Source: Hyphomicrobiales bacterium (GTDB lineage: Bacteria; Pseudomonadota; Alphaproteobacteria; Rhizobiales; Rhizobiaceae). From it: a DNA stretch of 52,829 nucleotides. Location: positions 1 through 52,829 of the forward strand of contig UCOA01000091.1 in the NCBI GenBank assembly GCA_900474095.1, given 5' to 3'. The translations under genes and the position numbers were made by a program. A model generated the notes under the pieces. The model had not been told where the DNA came from. It was given only the letters and a program-made list of their open reading frames with translations, and did not search any database. Below are positions 37,091-46,419 of this stretch, in pieces (the stretch's first letter is position 1; every line of letters begins with the position of its first letter).

Positions 37091-38293
37091 ATGCCTTTTC
37101 TGCGCTCACCGGTTTCGCGCTCCATCCTTGTCCTATCAATCACCCAGATCATCGGCTGGGGCGCGCTGTTCATGGCGATTTCCGTGACTGGCGAGGCCAT
37201 GGCGGTGGATCTTCGCCTCAACAGCGCAACGATCTTTCTCGGGCCGACGCTGATGCTCGTGGTGATGGCGGTCTGCTCGCCGCCGATCGCCGAGCTCTAT
37301 CGCCGGTATGGCGCCCGGCTGGTGCTGGCTGCGGGCTCGCTTCTCGCCGTTCCGGGGCTCTGGATTCTAGCCGTCTCGGGCGGACCCATCAGCTATTTCA
37401 TCGCCTGGGCCATCTTCGGCATGGCTGGCGCGGCATGTCTGACGACATCGGCGCATGTCTTTCTGGCGGAACTTGCGGGTGAGGGCGCCCGGCGGGCGAT
37501 CGGGGCGCAGATGCTGTTCATGGCGCTGGCGCCCAGCCTGTCCTGGCCAGCGACCGGTTTTCTGGAGGCCCAGTTCGGCTGGCGCGGCGTGTCTGTCATT
37601 TATGGCTGCCTGATGCTGTTCGTCTGTCTGCCGTTGCATCTCTTTGCGCTGCCGAAGACGACCATTGTGGAGCCCGCTGGCGATAAGCCGGGTTCTGCCA
37701 CCGTCAAGCCGCACGGAGATCACCGCCGTATCGTTGGGCTGATCACTGCGGCGATCGCTCTCAACGGCTTCATAACCTGGGGTTTCCAACTCGTCGTCAT
37801 TGATCTGTTCCGGAGTTTCGATGTTGCAGACTATCTGGCCGTCGGCTTCGGCTCGGCGATTGGCGTCATCCAGATGTCGGCGCGACTGTTCGATTTCCTG
37901 GGCGGCAACCGGTGGAGCGGGCTGGCGACCGGGTTGGTCGCTGCGCTCCTCATGCCGCTCTGTCTGATCGTCTTGGTGATCGGCGGCGGGACGGAATGGT
38001 CGATCCTGCTTTTCCTGCTGCTGTACGGGCTTTCGAGCGGCGCGATGTCGGTCAGCCGGGCGACGCTGCCTTTGGTGTTCTTCACGCCCGCCGACTATGC
38101 GGGCGTCGCAGCGCGGCTGGGATTGCCCCTCAATCTCGCCTTTGCTGCCGCGCCACCGTTCTTTACCTATGTTCTGAGCACCTACGGAAACCGCGCAGCG
38201 CTTGCTGTCGCCTTCGTCAGCTCGCTCGGTACACTTGCCAGTATGCTGGCACTGCAGCGCCAGCCTCAAAAGCCTGCCAGCGTGTCGGCCTGA
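37091..38293 (+). CDS. MFS transporter
   Basis: 400 residues, about 12 membrane helices with a central charged loop ([19 protein letters not shown]). [13 protein letters not shown] and [24 protein letters not shown] resemble MFS permeases of the rhizobial CynX/NimT-like type, but substrate is unknown. The 3' end overlaps soxR by 28 bp on the opposite strand. Because SoxR often controls redox-drug efflux pumps, a link is possible; its own promoter lies far from the SoxR site, though, so this is only a guess. Confidence 0.85.
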   Translation: MPFLRSPVSRSILVLSITQIIGWGALFMAISVTGEAMAVDLRLNSATIFLGPTLMLVVMAVCSPPIAELYRRYGARLVLAAGSLLAVPGLWILAVSGGPISYFIAWAIFGMAGAACLTTSAHVFLAELAGEGARRAIGAQMLFMALAPSLSWPATGFLEAQFGWRGVSVIYGCLMLFVCLPLHLFALPKTTIVEPAGDKPGSATVKPHGDHRRIVGLITAAIALNGFITWGFQLVVIDLFRSFDVADYLAVGFGSAIGVIQMSARLFDFLGGNRWSGLATGLVAALLMPLCLIVLVIGGGTEWSILLFLLLYGLSSGAMSVSRATLPLVFFTPADYAGVAARLGLPLNLAFAAAPPFFTYVLSTYGNRAALAVAFVSSLGTLASMLALQRQPQKPASVSA

Positions 38294-38778
38294 CCCACGG
38301 CCTCGCTTTTCTCTTCGCCGGCATGTTCGATCAGATAGGCGCCGGTACCTTTCTCCGACAGCGTGTCGTGGGGATTGCGCAGCGGACAGTCGCGCATGGA
38401 GAGACAGCCGCAGCCGATGCAGGAGGTTAGCTGGTCGCGCAGTGCAGTCAGCCTGGCAATGCGCTCGTTGAGGTCCGCTTTCCAGTTTTCCGACAATCGC
38501 TCCCAGTCGCTGGCCATGAGCTGGCGGTCGTCCGGCAGCGCGGAGAGCGCCTTCTGGATATCGGCGAGCGGGATGCCGGTGCGCTGGGCGATCTTGATGA
38601 CGGCGATTCGGCGCAGCACGCTGCGGGGATAGCGGCGCTGGTTGCCGCGGCTGCGCATGCTTCTGATCAGGCCCTTGGCCTCGTAAAAATGCAGCGTCGA
38701 GACTGCGATGCCGCTGCGGGCCGCAACCTCGCCGACACTCAGTTCACGGCGCGGCAGATGGGCTTTGCTTTTTTCCAT
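38266..38778 (-). CDS. soxR: Redox-sensitive MerR-family regulator SoxR
   Basis: 170 residues from ATG at 38778. MerR winged helix (14-80, with [26 protein letters not shown] split over the helix pair) and dimerisation helix. The [2Fe-2S] ligands fit SoxR exactly: C120-x2-C123-x-C125-x5-C131. SoxR is activated by oxidation of this cluster by redox-cycling compounds. In alphaproteobacteria it typically activates adjacent genes directly, without soxS. A near-consensus SoxR site precedes the gene and faces the divergent FMN reductase. Confidence 0.95.
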   Translation of the reverse strand: MEKSKAHLPRRELSVGEVAARSGIAVSTLHFYEAKGLIRSMRSRGNQRRYPRSVLRRIAVIKIAQRTGIPLADIQKALSALPDDRQLMASDWERLSENWKADLNERIARLTALRDQLTSCIGCGCLSMRDCPLRNPHDTLSEKGTGAYLIEHAGEEKSEAVGQADTLAGF

Positions 38779-38786
38779 AGGATGTA

Positions 38787-38817
38787 TTGACCTCAAGTTT
38801 AGTTGAGGTTTTATACC
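38787..38817 (+). promoter_or_regulatory. SoxR operator within a 19-bp-spaced promoter
   Basis: The 18-mer at 38791-38808, CCTCAAGTTTAGTTGAGG, matches the E. coli soxS operator CCTCAAGTTAACTTGAGG at 16 of 18 positions. It lies between a -35 element TTGACC (38787-38792) and a -10 element TATACC (38812-38817), a spacer of 19 bp that is characteristic of MerR-family promoters. The promoter points to the FMN reductase gene. Confidence 0.9.
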
Positions 38818-38855
38818 AGAGGCTCCAACGGTTCAGCAACGGAGCATCTGCAGAA

Positions 38856-39425
38856 ATGAATGAAAAAATGAACATCGCCGTCGTCTATGGCAGTGCGCGG
38901 CAGGGACGTTTTTGCGACACGGTCGTCAACTGGGTCTTGACCGAACTCTGGGCCGAAAGCGGGTTTCGGGTGATCCTGATCGATCCACTGCAGCTCAAGG
39001 GGGCACCCGACGAGGCGGCCATCGACGTCGCGATGCTGGAAGAGAAGATCGCCGAGGCGGATGCGTTCATCATCGTGACGCCGGAATACAATCACGGCTA
39101 TACGGCGGCGCTGAAGGAACTGATCGATTCGTGCTACGAGCCCTGGCACGCAAAGCCCGTCGGCTTCATCTCCTATGGCGGCGTGTCTGGAGGGTTGCGC
39201 GCCGTCGAACAACTGCGGCAAGTCTTTGCCGAACTGCATACGGTCACCATCCGCGACACCGTCAGCTTTTCGAATGTCTGGGCGCAGTTCGATGCCGCAG
39301 GCAATCCATTCAAGGCGGCAGAAGCCAAGGCCAGCCTGCTGGTGATGCTGCGGCGGTTGAAATGGTGGGCGAGGGCGCTGAAGATGGCCCGGGCTGAGAA
39401 CGCCTATGGCGGGGTCGCTGCGTAA
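38856..39425 (+). CDS. NADPH-dependent FMN reductase / flavodoxin-like quinone reductase
   Basis: 189 residues from ATG at 38856 (GGAG eleven bases upstream) or 38868. Flavodoxin-like fold with the VVYGSARQGRFCDTV phosphate loop and the TPEYNHGYTAALKE signature of the NADPH-dependent FMN reductase family. It probably reduces quinones or redox-cycling compounds. It is the direct target of the adjacent SoxR promoter. Confidence 0.9.
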   Translation: MNEKMNIAVVYGSARQGRFCDTVVNWVLTELWAESGFRVILIDPLQLKGAPDEAAIDVAMLEEKIAEADAFIIVTPEYNHGYTAALKELIDSCYEPWHAKPVGFISYGGVSGGLRAVEQLRQVFAELHTVTIRDTVSFSNVWAQFDAAGNPFKAAEAKASLLVMLRRLKWWARALKMARAENAYGGVAA

Positions 39426-39441
39426 GCGCCGTCGGCGGCGA

Positions 39442-39933
39442 TCAGCCGGAGACCTGCCGGATCGCCTCTCCGGCAATCATCGCCACGGACATGGCGACGT
39501 TCAGCGACCGCTGTCCCTCGATCATCGGGATGATGATGCGACCGTCGGCCTTGTTATGGACGTGATCGGGAACGCCGGCGCTTTCACGGCCGAACAGCAG
39601 GGTGTCGCCGGGCAGGAAGCGGAAGCGGGTATAGGGTTCGGCGGCCTTGGTCGAGGCAAGCACCAGCCGCCGCCCTTCCGCGAGCCGGGTCTCTTCGAAC
39701 CGGTCCCAGCTGACGTGGCGGGTCAACGTCACCGAGGCGATATAATCCATGCCGGCGCGTTTCAGGTTCTTGTCCGACAGATCGAAACCCGCGGGCTCGA
39801 TGATGTCGACCGGCAGACCGAGACAGGCGGCAAGGCGCAGGATCGTGCCGGTGTTGCCGGGAATGTCCGGTTGGTAGAGGGCGATGCGGAGTGGATGGGA
39901 TGACATATCAATACGGCTTATGGGGTCCATCAC
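39442..39933 (-). CDS. trmL: tRNA (cytidine(34)-2'-O)-methyltransferase
   Basis: 163 residues from ATG 39933, preceded by AGGGG; ATG 39906 would give 154. SPOUT methyltransferase with the knot motifs LYQPDIPGNTGTILRLA, LLFGRESAGVP and IPMIEGQRSLNVAMSVAM. It methylates the wobble base of certain leucine tRNAs. Upstream is a 366-bp gap to the first ABC exporter. Confidence 0.92.
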   Translation of the reverse strand: MMDPISRIDMSSHPLRIALYQPDIPGNTGTILRLAACLGLPVDIIEPAGFDLSDKNLKRAGMDYIASVTLTRHVSWDRFEETRLAEGRRLVLASTKAAEPYTRFRFLPGDTLLFGRESAGVPDHVHNKADGRIIIPMIEGQRSLNVAMSVAMIAGEAIRQVSG

Positions 39934-40077
39934 AGCCCCTAATCAATCTGTGCCGTAATGGCAACAGAAACTGCCGAGAGCTGGAAATGATGAAAAAAGT
40001 GGCTGCGACAATCTGGCATATTGGCGCAAAACATTCTAAGTCTGCCACATCTTCAACGCGAACCGACGGAGGCATGC

Positions 40078-40134
40078 ATGGATTACCGAATGATCACCAG
40101 CCTCCAGGCTGTGTCACCAGTCCTGATGGACTGA
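40078..40134 (+). CDS. Possible 18-codon leader ORF
   Basis: A short ORF (MDYRMITSLQAVSPVLMD) with a strong GGAGG six bases before its ATG, about 165 bp before the first ABC exporter. Its size and placement resemble a regulatory leader peptide, but an unselected ORF is also plausible. The surrounding gap (39934-40299) contains no other recognisable gene. Confidence 0.3.
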   Translation: MDYRMITSLQAVSPVLMD

Positions 40135-40299
40135 ACGGTTTCGCGCTTTTCCTTATACGACATCACTGCGCACGACCGCCCGCCTTCCGGACGAACACGT
40201 CTCGTGTGCAAGATTGAGCTGTTTTTCCGGTTTAGAATTTCGAATTGATGAATGCGGGTCTCCCGCCTTCCTTCACTGGATTCCTGAAGGAGCTTGATA

Positions 40300-42153
40300 A
40301 TGTTCGGCTGGTTTGAATCCCGCCTCAATCCCTATCCTGCCGAGGAGCCCAAGGTTCCGCCGCAGGGGCTGTTTGCTTTCTGCTGGCACTATACCAGGCC
40401 GGCGGCGCCATGGCTGTTGACCATGGCGTTCTGCACCATGCTGATCGCCATCGGCGAGGTGGCGCTGTTCCAGTTTCTCGGCAATCTCGTCGATTGGCTG
40501 TCTTCGGCCAAGCAGGACACGTTCATCGAAACTGAGGGTACGAAGCTGTTCTGGATGGGCGCGCTCATCCTGATCGGCCTGCCGTCCATCGTTGCCTTCG
40601 ATTCGCTGATCATGCACCAGATATTGCTCGGCAATTATCCGATGATAGCGCGCTGGCAGATGCACCGTTACCTGCTGCGCCAAAGCATGACTTTCTTCGC
40701 TAACGAGTTTGCCGGCCGCGTCGCCACCAAGGTGATGCAGACCTCGCTTGCCGTGCGCGAAACGGTGATGAAGATCCTCGACGTCTTCGTCTATGTCGTC
40801 AGCTATTTCGTCTCGATGCTGGTGGTCGTTGCCGCGGCCGACTGGCGGCTCCTCGCGCCGCTCGTCATCTGGATCATCGTCTATGTCTGCATCGTCACTT
40901 ACTTCGTGCCGCGCCTGCGCAAGATCTCCAAGGATCAGGCCGATGCCCGTTCGATGATGACCGGCCGTGTCGTCGACAGCTATACGAACATCGCCACTGT
41001 GAAGCTGTTTTCGCATGCGGGCCGCGAAGAGGTCTATGCCCGGGAAAGCATGGACGCGTTCCTGCAGACGGTGCACCGGCAGATGCGCAAGGTGACGTTG
41101 TTCCATGTGTTCGTCTATACGAACAACTGCATCGCGCTGTTTTCGATCTCGGCACTCGGCATCTATTTCTGGATGACCAGCGGCATGTCGGTCGGCTCAA
41201 TCGCGATTGCCGTGGCGCTCGCCATGCGCATCAACGGCATGTCGCAGTGGGTGATGTGGGAAGTCTCGGCGCTCTTTGAAAACATCGGCACCGTCTATGA
41301 CGGCATGGGCATGATGACCAAGTCGCACGACATCGTCGACAAGCTGGAGGCGCCTGCGCTCAAGGCTCCGCATGGGGCGATCGCGTTCGAGAACATCCGG
41401 TTCCACTACGGCAAGAGCAAGGGCGTTATCGACAACCTGTCGCTGGCCATCAAGCCGGGCGAACGGATCGGTCTTGTCGGTCGCTCCGGTGCGGGCAAGA
41501 CGACGCTGATGAATGTGCTGCTCCGGTTCTACGATCTCGAATCGGGCACGATCCGCATCGACGGGCAGGATATCGCCACGGTGGCGCAGGACAGTCTGCG
41601 CGGCCAGATCGGCGTAGTGACGCAGGATACCTCGCTGCTGCACCGCTCGATCCGCGACAACATCGCCTACGGTCACCCGGAAGCCGATGACGCCGACATC
41701 ATCGCCGCCGCCAAGCGGGCCAATGCCTGGGAGTTCATCGAGCTGCTCGAGGACAACCAGGGCCGCAAGGGGCTGGACGCACAGGTCGGCGAACGGGGCG
41801 TCAAGCTCTCAGGTGGCCAACGCCAGCGGGTTGCGATCGCCCGCGTCTTCCTAAAGGACGCGCCGATCCTCGTTCTCGACGAGGCGACCTCGGCGCTCGA
41901 CTCGGAAGTGGAGGCAGCAATCCAGGAAAACCTCTTTGCCCTGATGAAGGGCAAGACGGTGATCGCCATCGCCCACCGCCTGTCGACGCTGACGGAGATG
42001 GATCGGCTGGTCATCCTCGAAGCCGGCAGGATCGTCGAGACCGGCAGCCACGCCGAACTGATCGCGAAGAGCGGGCTCTATGCCGACCTTTGGTCGCGGC
42101 AGTCCGGCGGCTTCATCGCCGACGATGCGGACAAGGAAGAGGCGGCGGAGTAG
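40300..42153 (+). CDS. ABC exporter, fused membrane and ATPase domains (first of two)
   Basis: 617 residues from ATG 40300 with GAAGGAG upstream. About six N-terminal membrane helices (35-330) followed by a complete ATPase: Walker A GRSGAGKTT, signature LSGGQ, Walker B ILVLDEA and H-loop AHRLST. Similar throughout to the next gene product, so they may form a heterodimeric exporter of type MsbA/LmrA-like fold. Substrate unknown. Confidence 0.93.
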   Translation: MFGWFESRLNPYPAEEPKVPPQGLFAFCWHYTRPAAPWLLTMAFCTMLIAIGEVALFQFLGNLVDWLSSAKQDTFIETEGTKLFWMGALILIGLPSIVAFDSLIMHQILLGNYPMIARWQMHRYLLRQSMTFFANEFAGRVATKVMQTSLAVRETVMKILDVFVYVVSYFVSMLVVVAAADWRLLAPLVIWIIVYVCIVTYFVPRLRKISKDQADARSMMTGRVVDSYTNIATVKLFSHAGREEVYARESMDAFLQTVHRQMRKVTLFHVFVYTNNCIALFSISALGIYFWMTSGMSVGSIAIAVALAMRINGMSQWVMWEVSALFENIGTVYDGMGMMTKSHDIVDKLEAPALKAPHGAIAFENIRFHYGKSKGVIDNLSLAIKPGERIGLVGRSGAGKTTLMNVLLRFYDLESGTIRIDGQDIATVAQDSLRGQIGVVTQDTSLLHRSIRDNIAYGHPEADDADIIAAAKRANAWEFIELLEDNQGRKGLDAQVGERGVKLSGGQRQRVAIARVFLKDAPILVLDEATSALDSEVEAAIQENLFALMKGKTVIAIAHRLSTLTEMDRLVILEAGRIVETGSHAELIAKSGLYADLWSRQSGGFIADDADKEEAAE

Positions 42154-42208
42154 CGCCGACCGCAATCCTCCGCCAAGGCGGGGAGGGACACCGGTTCCAA
42201 ATGCCCAT

Positions 42209-42244
42209 GGCCGGCCGCATTACGCAATTGTAATCCGGCCGGCC
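42209..42244 (+). other. Strong intercistronic hairpin between the two ABC exporter genes
   Basis: Arms GGCCGGCCGCATTAC (42209-42223) and GTAATCCGGCCGGCC (42230-42244) pair at 14 of 15 positions around GCAATT. It lies in the 136-bp spacer and is not followed by a T-run. It may stabilise the first message, attenuate read-through, or be an old repeat. Confidence 0.7.
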
Positions 42245-42289
42245 TGCATTCCGCATTGCCGCATTTTTGAAAAGAGCTATATCGGACAC

Positions 42290-44155
42290 ATGCTGCGCGC
42301 CCTGTTTGCCTTTTTTGAAAACTGGATACAGCCTTTCGCGGCGCGCGAAGGCCTGCAGCCGCCGGAGCGGCTGATCCCCTATGTCTGGTTCTACATCCGG
42401 CAGGCCAAAGCGCCGTTCATTGCAATGCTCGTTTTGGGCGGGATGACGGCGGCGATCGAGGCGACATTGTTCTGGTTCGTCGGTCGCGTCGTCGATATCC
42501 TTGCGACGGTCAAGCCGAGCGATGGCTGGAGCGGGCTGCTTGCAAGCCATGGAGCCGAGCTATTCGGTATGCTGATCCTGATCGGCATCGTCCGCTTCCT
42601 GGTGTCGCTGGCGATGGCGCTGGTCGATCAGCAGATCATCACCCCGGGCTTCTATAATCTGGTACGCTGGCAGTCCTATCTGCATGTGGCACGGCAATCG
42701 CTGTCCTTCTTCCAGAACGATTTTTCCGGTCGCATCGTCACCAAGGTCTGGTCTGGCGGGCAGGCGGTCGGCGACGTCGTCACCTCCTTGATGGAAAGCG
42801 TCTGGTTCGTCGGCATTTATTCGGTCTCGACCTTGGTGCTTGTCGGCCAGCTTGATGCCTCGCTTGCGGTCGTCGTCCTGCTCTGGCTGATCGGTTTTGC
42901 GTTCCTCGCGCGCTATTTCGTGCCACGCATCCGCGAGCATTCGCGCGAGACAGCCGAAGCCTCGTCGATGTTGAGCGGTCGCATGGTCGATGCCTATAGC
43001 AACATCCAGACGCTGAAGCTCTTTGCCCGCGATGAGGAGAACGACCGCTACATGCGGCAGGGTTTCGACATCTATCAGGACACGATCATCCGCTTCACCC
43101 GGTTCATCACCGGCGTGCGTGCTTCGATGGCGCTTCTGTCCGGGATCATGATCGTGACGATGGCGGCCCTGAGCGTCGATCTCTGGCTTTCAGGGTCGAT
43201 TAGCGCTGGCGCGGTGGCGTTCACCATGGCGCTGATACTACGGCTGAATTTTCTTCTCGGACGGATGATGGTTCAGTTCAACGGCATCATGCGCAATATC
43301 GGCACGATCCAGAATGCCGCCGACATGATCTCGCAATCAATCCAGCTGGTAGACCGGCCGGGTGCAGCAAATCTTGTCATCACCAGCCCCTCCATCCGTT
43401 TCGAGCATATCCGGTTCCACTACGGCAGAGGTAACGGTGTCATCGATGATCTGTCGCTCGTCGTCCGCCCCGGTGAGAAGGTCGGCATTGTCGGCCGGTC
43501 GGGGGCGGGCAAGACGACGCTCGTCAATCTGCTGCTGCGATTCTATGATCTGGAGGGCGGTCGCATTCTGATCGACGGACAAGATATCGCCGCGGTCCGG
43601 CAGGAGTCCCTGCGCAGCCAGATCGGCGTCGTCAGCCAGGACACGTCGCTTCTGCACCGCTCCATCCGTGACAACATCCTGTTCGGTCGTCCGGACGCGG
43701 ACGAGAATCGATTGCGTGATGCGGCAAAGAAGGCCGAAGCGCTTGGCTTCATCGAAAGGCTGCAGGACCAGCGCGACCGCACTGGCTTCGACGCGCATGT
43801 CGGCGAGCGCGGTGTAAAGCTCTCTGGCGGCCAGCGCCAGCGGGTTGCGATCGCCCGGGTGATGCTGAAGGATGCCCCGATCCTGGTTCTCGACGAGGCA
43901 ACCTCCGCGCTCGATTCGGAGGTCGAGGCGGCGATCCAGTCCAATCTCGACCGACTGATGCACGGCAAGACCGTGCTTGCGATCGCGCACCGGCTGTCCA
44001 CCATCGCCGCACTCGACCGGCTGATCGTCATGGACGAAGGTCGGATCGTCGAAGATGGAACGCACGAACAGCTGGTCGCCGCCGGCGGTCTCTACGCTGA
44101 TCTCTGGCTGCGCCAGTCCGGCGGCTTCCTTGCCCGCGACGCCGCCGCCGAATGA
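42290..44155 (+). CDS. ABC exporter, fused membrane and ATPase domains (second of two)
   Basis: 621 residues from ATG 42290; an open frame running back to 42080 lies antisense-like in the upstream gene. Same plan as the previous gene: about six membrane helices and Walker A GRSGAGKTT, LSGGQ, ILVLDEA, AHRLST. The two NBDs share most residues, including the sequence around QDIA(T/A)V. Both ATP sites look canonical, so a degenerate-site heterodimer is not indicated. Confidence 0.93.
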   Translation: MLRALFAFFENWIQPFAAREGLQPPERLIPYVWFYIRQAKAPFIAMLVLGGMTAAIEATLFWFVGRVVDILATVKPSDGWSGLLASHGAELFGMLILIGIVRFLVSLAMALVDQQIITPGFYNLVRWQSYLHVARQSLSFFQNDFSGRIVTKVWSGGQAVGDVVTSLMESVWFVGIYSVSTLVLVGQLDASLAVVVLLWLIGFAFLARYFVPRIREHSRETAEASSMLSGRMVDAYSNIQTLKLFARDEENDRYMRQGFDIYQDTIIRFTRFITGVRASMALLSGIMIVTMAALSVDLWLSGSISAGAVAFTMALILRLNFLLGRMMVQFNGIMRNIGTIQNAADMISQSIQLVDRPGAANLVITSPSIRFEHIRFHYGRGNGVIDDLSLVVRPGEKVGIVGRSGAGKTTLVNLLLRFYDLEGGRILIDGQDIAAVRQESLRSQIGVVSQDTSLLHRSIRDNILFGRPDADENRLRDAAKKAEALGFIERLQDQRDRTGFDAHVGERGVKLSGGQRQRVAIARVMLKDAPILVLDEATSALDSEVEAAIQSNLDRLMHGKTVLAIAHRLSTIAALDRLIVMDEGRIVEDGTHEQLVAAGGLYADLWLRQSGGFLARDAAAE

Positions 44156-44522
44156 CGGCTTCTTAAACCGGCGCGCGCAGCTTGAGAAAGCCGTCTTTTG
44201 ACCAGGCCGGACCGCCAAAAGCGGTTTGCGAACATTGGCTTCGGTTTTACCGCGACATTGTGGCCCACCTCCCGTCCTCAAGGCTAGACATCCCTTGCGA
44301 TCAAGCATAGAACGCGCCGGATTGCCGGGGAATCTGCCGTTTTTTAAACGCGTGGGATTCGCCCGGTTTTGATGCATGAGGCGGAAGGGCGAAAGTTTTC
44401 TTCGAATCTTGCATCGGCTTATTGATTTGGCGCTGTTCTTTCGCTCAAGTGGCAGCACGGAGCGGGTCGACGCCGGGGACAGTGCGGTTTCCGCAAACAT
44501 TGCGTGAGAGGATGGTTTAGCC
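44156..44522. other. Intergenic region before petABC
   Basis: 367 bp with no ORF or RNA that I recognise. It should contain the petA promoter. No clear palindrome stands out. Confidence 0.6.
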
Positions 44523-45101
44523 GTGAGCGAACACGAGACATCAAGCGAAACCCTGGGCGAGCCCACTCGCCGCGACTTCCTATACCTGGCGACCGGCATG
44601 GCGGGCGTCGTGGGCGCGGGGGCTGTCGCCTGGCCGTTCATCGACCAGATGCGCCCGGACGCTTCGACACTGGCGCTCGCTTCGATCGAGGTGGATGTGT
44701 CGAGCCTGCAGCCGGGCATGTCGTTGACGGCCAAATGGCGCGGCAAGCCGGTATTCATCCGCAACCGCACCGACAAGGAAGTCGAGGAAGCCAACGCCGT
44801 GGCACTGGCCGATCTCAAGGATCCGGTTGCGCGCAACGCCAACCTTCCGGCCGATGCACAGGCGACGGACGTCGACCGCTCTGCCGGCAAGGACAAGGAA
44901 AATTGGATCGTGATGATCGGCTCGTGCACCCATCTCGGTTGCGTTCCACTCGGCCAGGCGGGCGACTTCGGTGGCTGGTTCTGTCCGTGCCACGGCTCGC
45001 ACTACGATACGGCCGGTCGTATCCGTAAGGGCCCGGCGCCGGAAAACCTCGCCGTCCCGACTTTTGCATTCACTTCCGACACAGTCATCAAGATCGGTTG
45101 A
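44523..45101 (+). CDS. petA: Ubiquinol-cytochrome c reductase Rieske iron-sulfur subunit
   Basis: 192 residues from GTG 44523 with GAGAGGATGG upstream. A twin-arginine motif [11 protein letters not shown] and one membrane helix (about 20-40) anchor it. [2Fe-2S] ligands: C135-x-H137 (box CTHLGC, C140 disulfide) and C154-x2-H157 (box CPCHGSHYD). It oxidises ubiquinol in the bc1 complex. First gene of petABC. Confidence 0.97.
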   Translation: MSEHETSSETLGEPTRRDFLYLATGMAGVVGAGAVAWPFIDQMRPDASTLALASIEVDVSSLQPGMSLTAKWRGKPVFIRNRTDKEVEEANAVALADLKDPVARNANLPADAQATDVDRSAGKDKENWIVMIGSCTHLGCVPLGQAGDFGGWFCPCHGSHYDTAGRIRKGPAPENLAVPTFAFTSDTVIKIG

Positions 45102-45115
45102 GGGGAATACTGATT

Positions 45116-46390
45116 ATGAGTGGTGATCATTCAACCTATATGCCGACGACCGGGATTGAGAAGTGGGTCGATTCGCGCCTGCCGCTGCCGCGGCTCGTGC
45201 ATGACAGCTTCATTTCATATCCGGTTCCGCGCAACCTGAACTATGCCTATACCTTCGGCGCCATGCTGTCGGTGATGCTGATCGTGCAGATCCTGACCGG
45301 TGTCGTTCTCGCCATGCATTATGCGGCTGAGACGACGGTTGCCTTCAACTCCGTCGAAAAGATCATGCGCGACGTCAATCATGGCTGGCTGCTGCGCTAC
45401 ATGCATGCCAACGGCGCATCTTTCTTCTTCATCGCCGTCTACCTGCACATCGGCCGCGGTCTCTATTACGGCTCCTACAAGGCACCGCGTGAAATCCTCT
45501 GGATTCTCGGCGTTGTCATCTACCTCTTGATGATGGCAGCCGGCTTCATGGGCTATGTTTTGCCCTGGGGTCAGATGTCCTTCTGGGGTGCCACGGTTAT
45601 CACCGGCTTCTTCTCCGCCTTCCCCTTGGTGGGCGAGTGGATCCAGCAGTTCCTGCTCGGCGGTTTCGCCGTCGATCAGCCGACGCTCAATCGCTTCTTT
45701 TCGCTGCACTACCTCTTGCCGTTCATGATCGCCGGCGTCGTGGTCCTGCATATCTGGGCGCTGCATGTCGTCGGCCAGACCAACCCGACCGGCGTCGAAG
45801 TAAAGACCAAGACGGACACGGTTGCCTTTACGCCTTACGCGACCCTCAAGGATGCGCTCGGTGTCTCGGTGTTCCTGCTGGTCTACGCCTGGTTCGTCTT
45901 CTACATGCCGAACTTCCTCGGCCATGCGGACAACTACATTCCGGCCAACGCGCTGAAGACACCGGCTCATATCGTTCCGGAATGGTACTACCTGCCGTTC
46001 TACGCGATGCTGCGCGCGATCACCTTCAATGTCGGCCCGATCGACTCCAAGCTCGGCGGCGTCCTGGTGATGTTCGGCTCGATCATCATCCTGTTCTTCC
46101 TGCCCTGGCTTGATACCTCGAAGGTACGCTCGGCCGTTTACCGTCCCTGGTACAAGCTGTTCTTCTGGCTCTTCGTGATCAACGCCATCATGCTCGGCTG
46201 GCTGGGCTCGCGCCCGGCGGAAGGCCTCTACGTGGTGATGTCGCAGCTCGGCACCCTCTACTACTTCGGCTTCTTCCTCGTCATCATGCCGGTTCTCGGC
46301 CTGATCGAAACGCCGAAGCGCATCCCGAACTCCATTACCGAAGCGGTTCTGGAGAAGCAGGCTGCGACGAAGAAGCCCGTTGCCGCGTGA
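45116..46390 (+). CDS. petB: Ubiquinol-cytochrome c reductase cytochrome b
   Basis: 424 residues from ATG 45116, 14 bp after petA with AGGGGAA upstream. Eight membrane helices are expected; the first carries [23 protein letters not shown] and the second [16 protein letters not shown], with the His pairs that bind two b hemes. The Qo motif [14 protein letters not shown] is intact. Overlaps nothing; the stop precedes petC closely. Confidence 0.97.
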   Translation: MSGDHSTYMPTTGIEKWVDSRLPLPRLVHDSFISYPVPRNLNYAYTFGAMLSVMLIVQILTGVVLAMHYAAETTVAFNSVEKIMRDVNHGWLLRYMHANGASFFFIAVYLHIGRGLYYGSYKAPREILWILGVVIYLLMMAAGFMGYVLPWGQMSFWGATVITGFFSAFPLVGEWIQQFLLGGFAVDQPTLNRFFSLHYLLPFMIAGVVVLHIWALHVVGQTNPTGVEVKTKTDTVAFTPYATLKDALGVSVFLLVYAWFVFYMPNFLGHADNYIPANALKTPAHIVPEWYYLPFYAMLRAITFNVGPIDSKLGGVLVMFGSIIILFFLPWLDTSKVRSAVYRPWYKLFFWLFVINAIMLGWLGSRPAEGLYVVMSQLGTLYYFGFFLVIMPVLGLIETPKRIPNSITEAVLEKQAATKKPVAA

Positions 46391-46419
46391 TGTCTGCGAA
46401 GATTAAGGAACCCACAACA

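Noticed and set aside
43337..44929. 530-codon minus-strand ORF over the second ABC exporter and petA
   Set aside because: Shadow of canonical ABC and Rieske genes.
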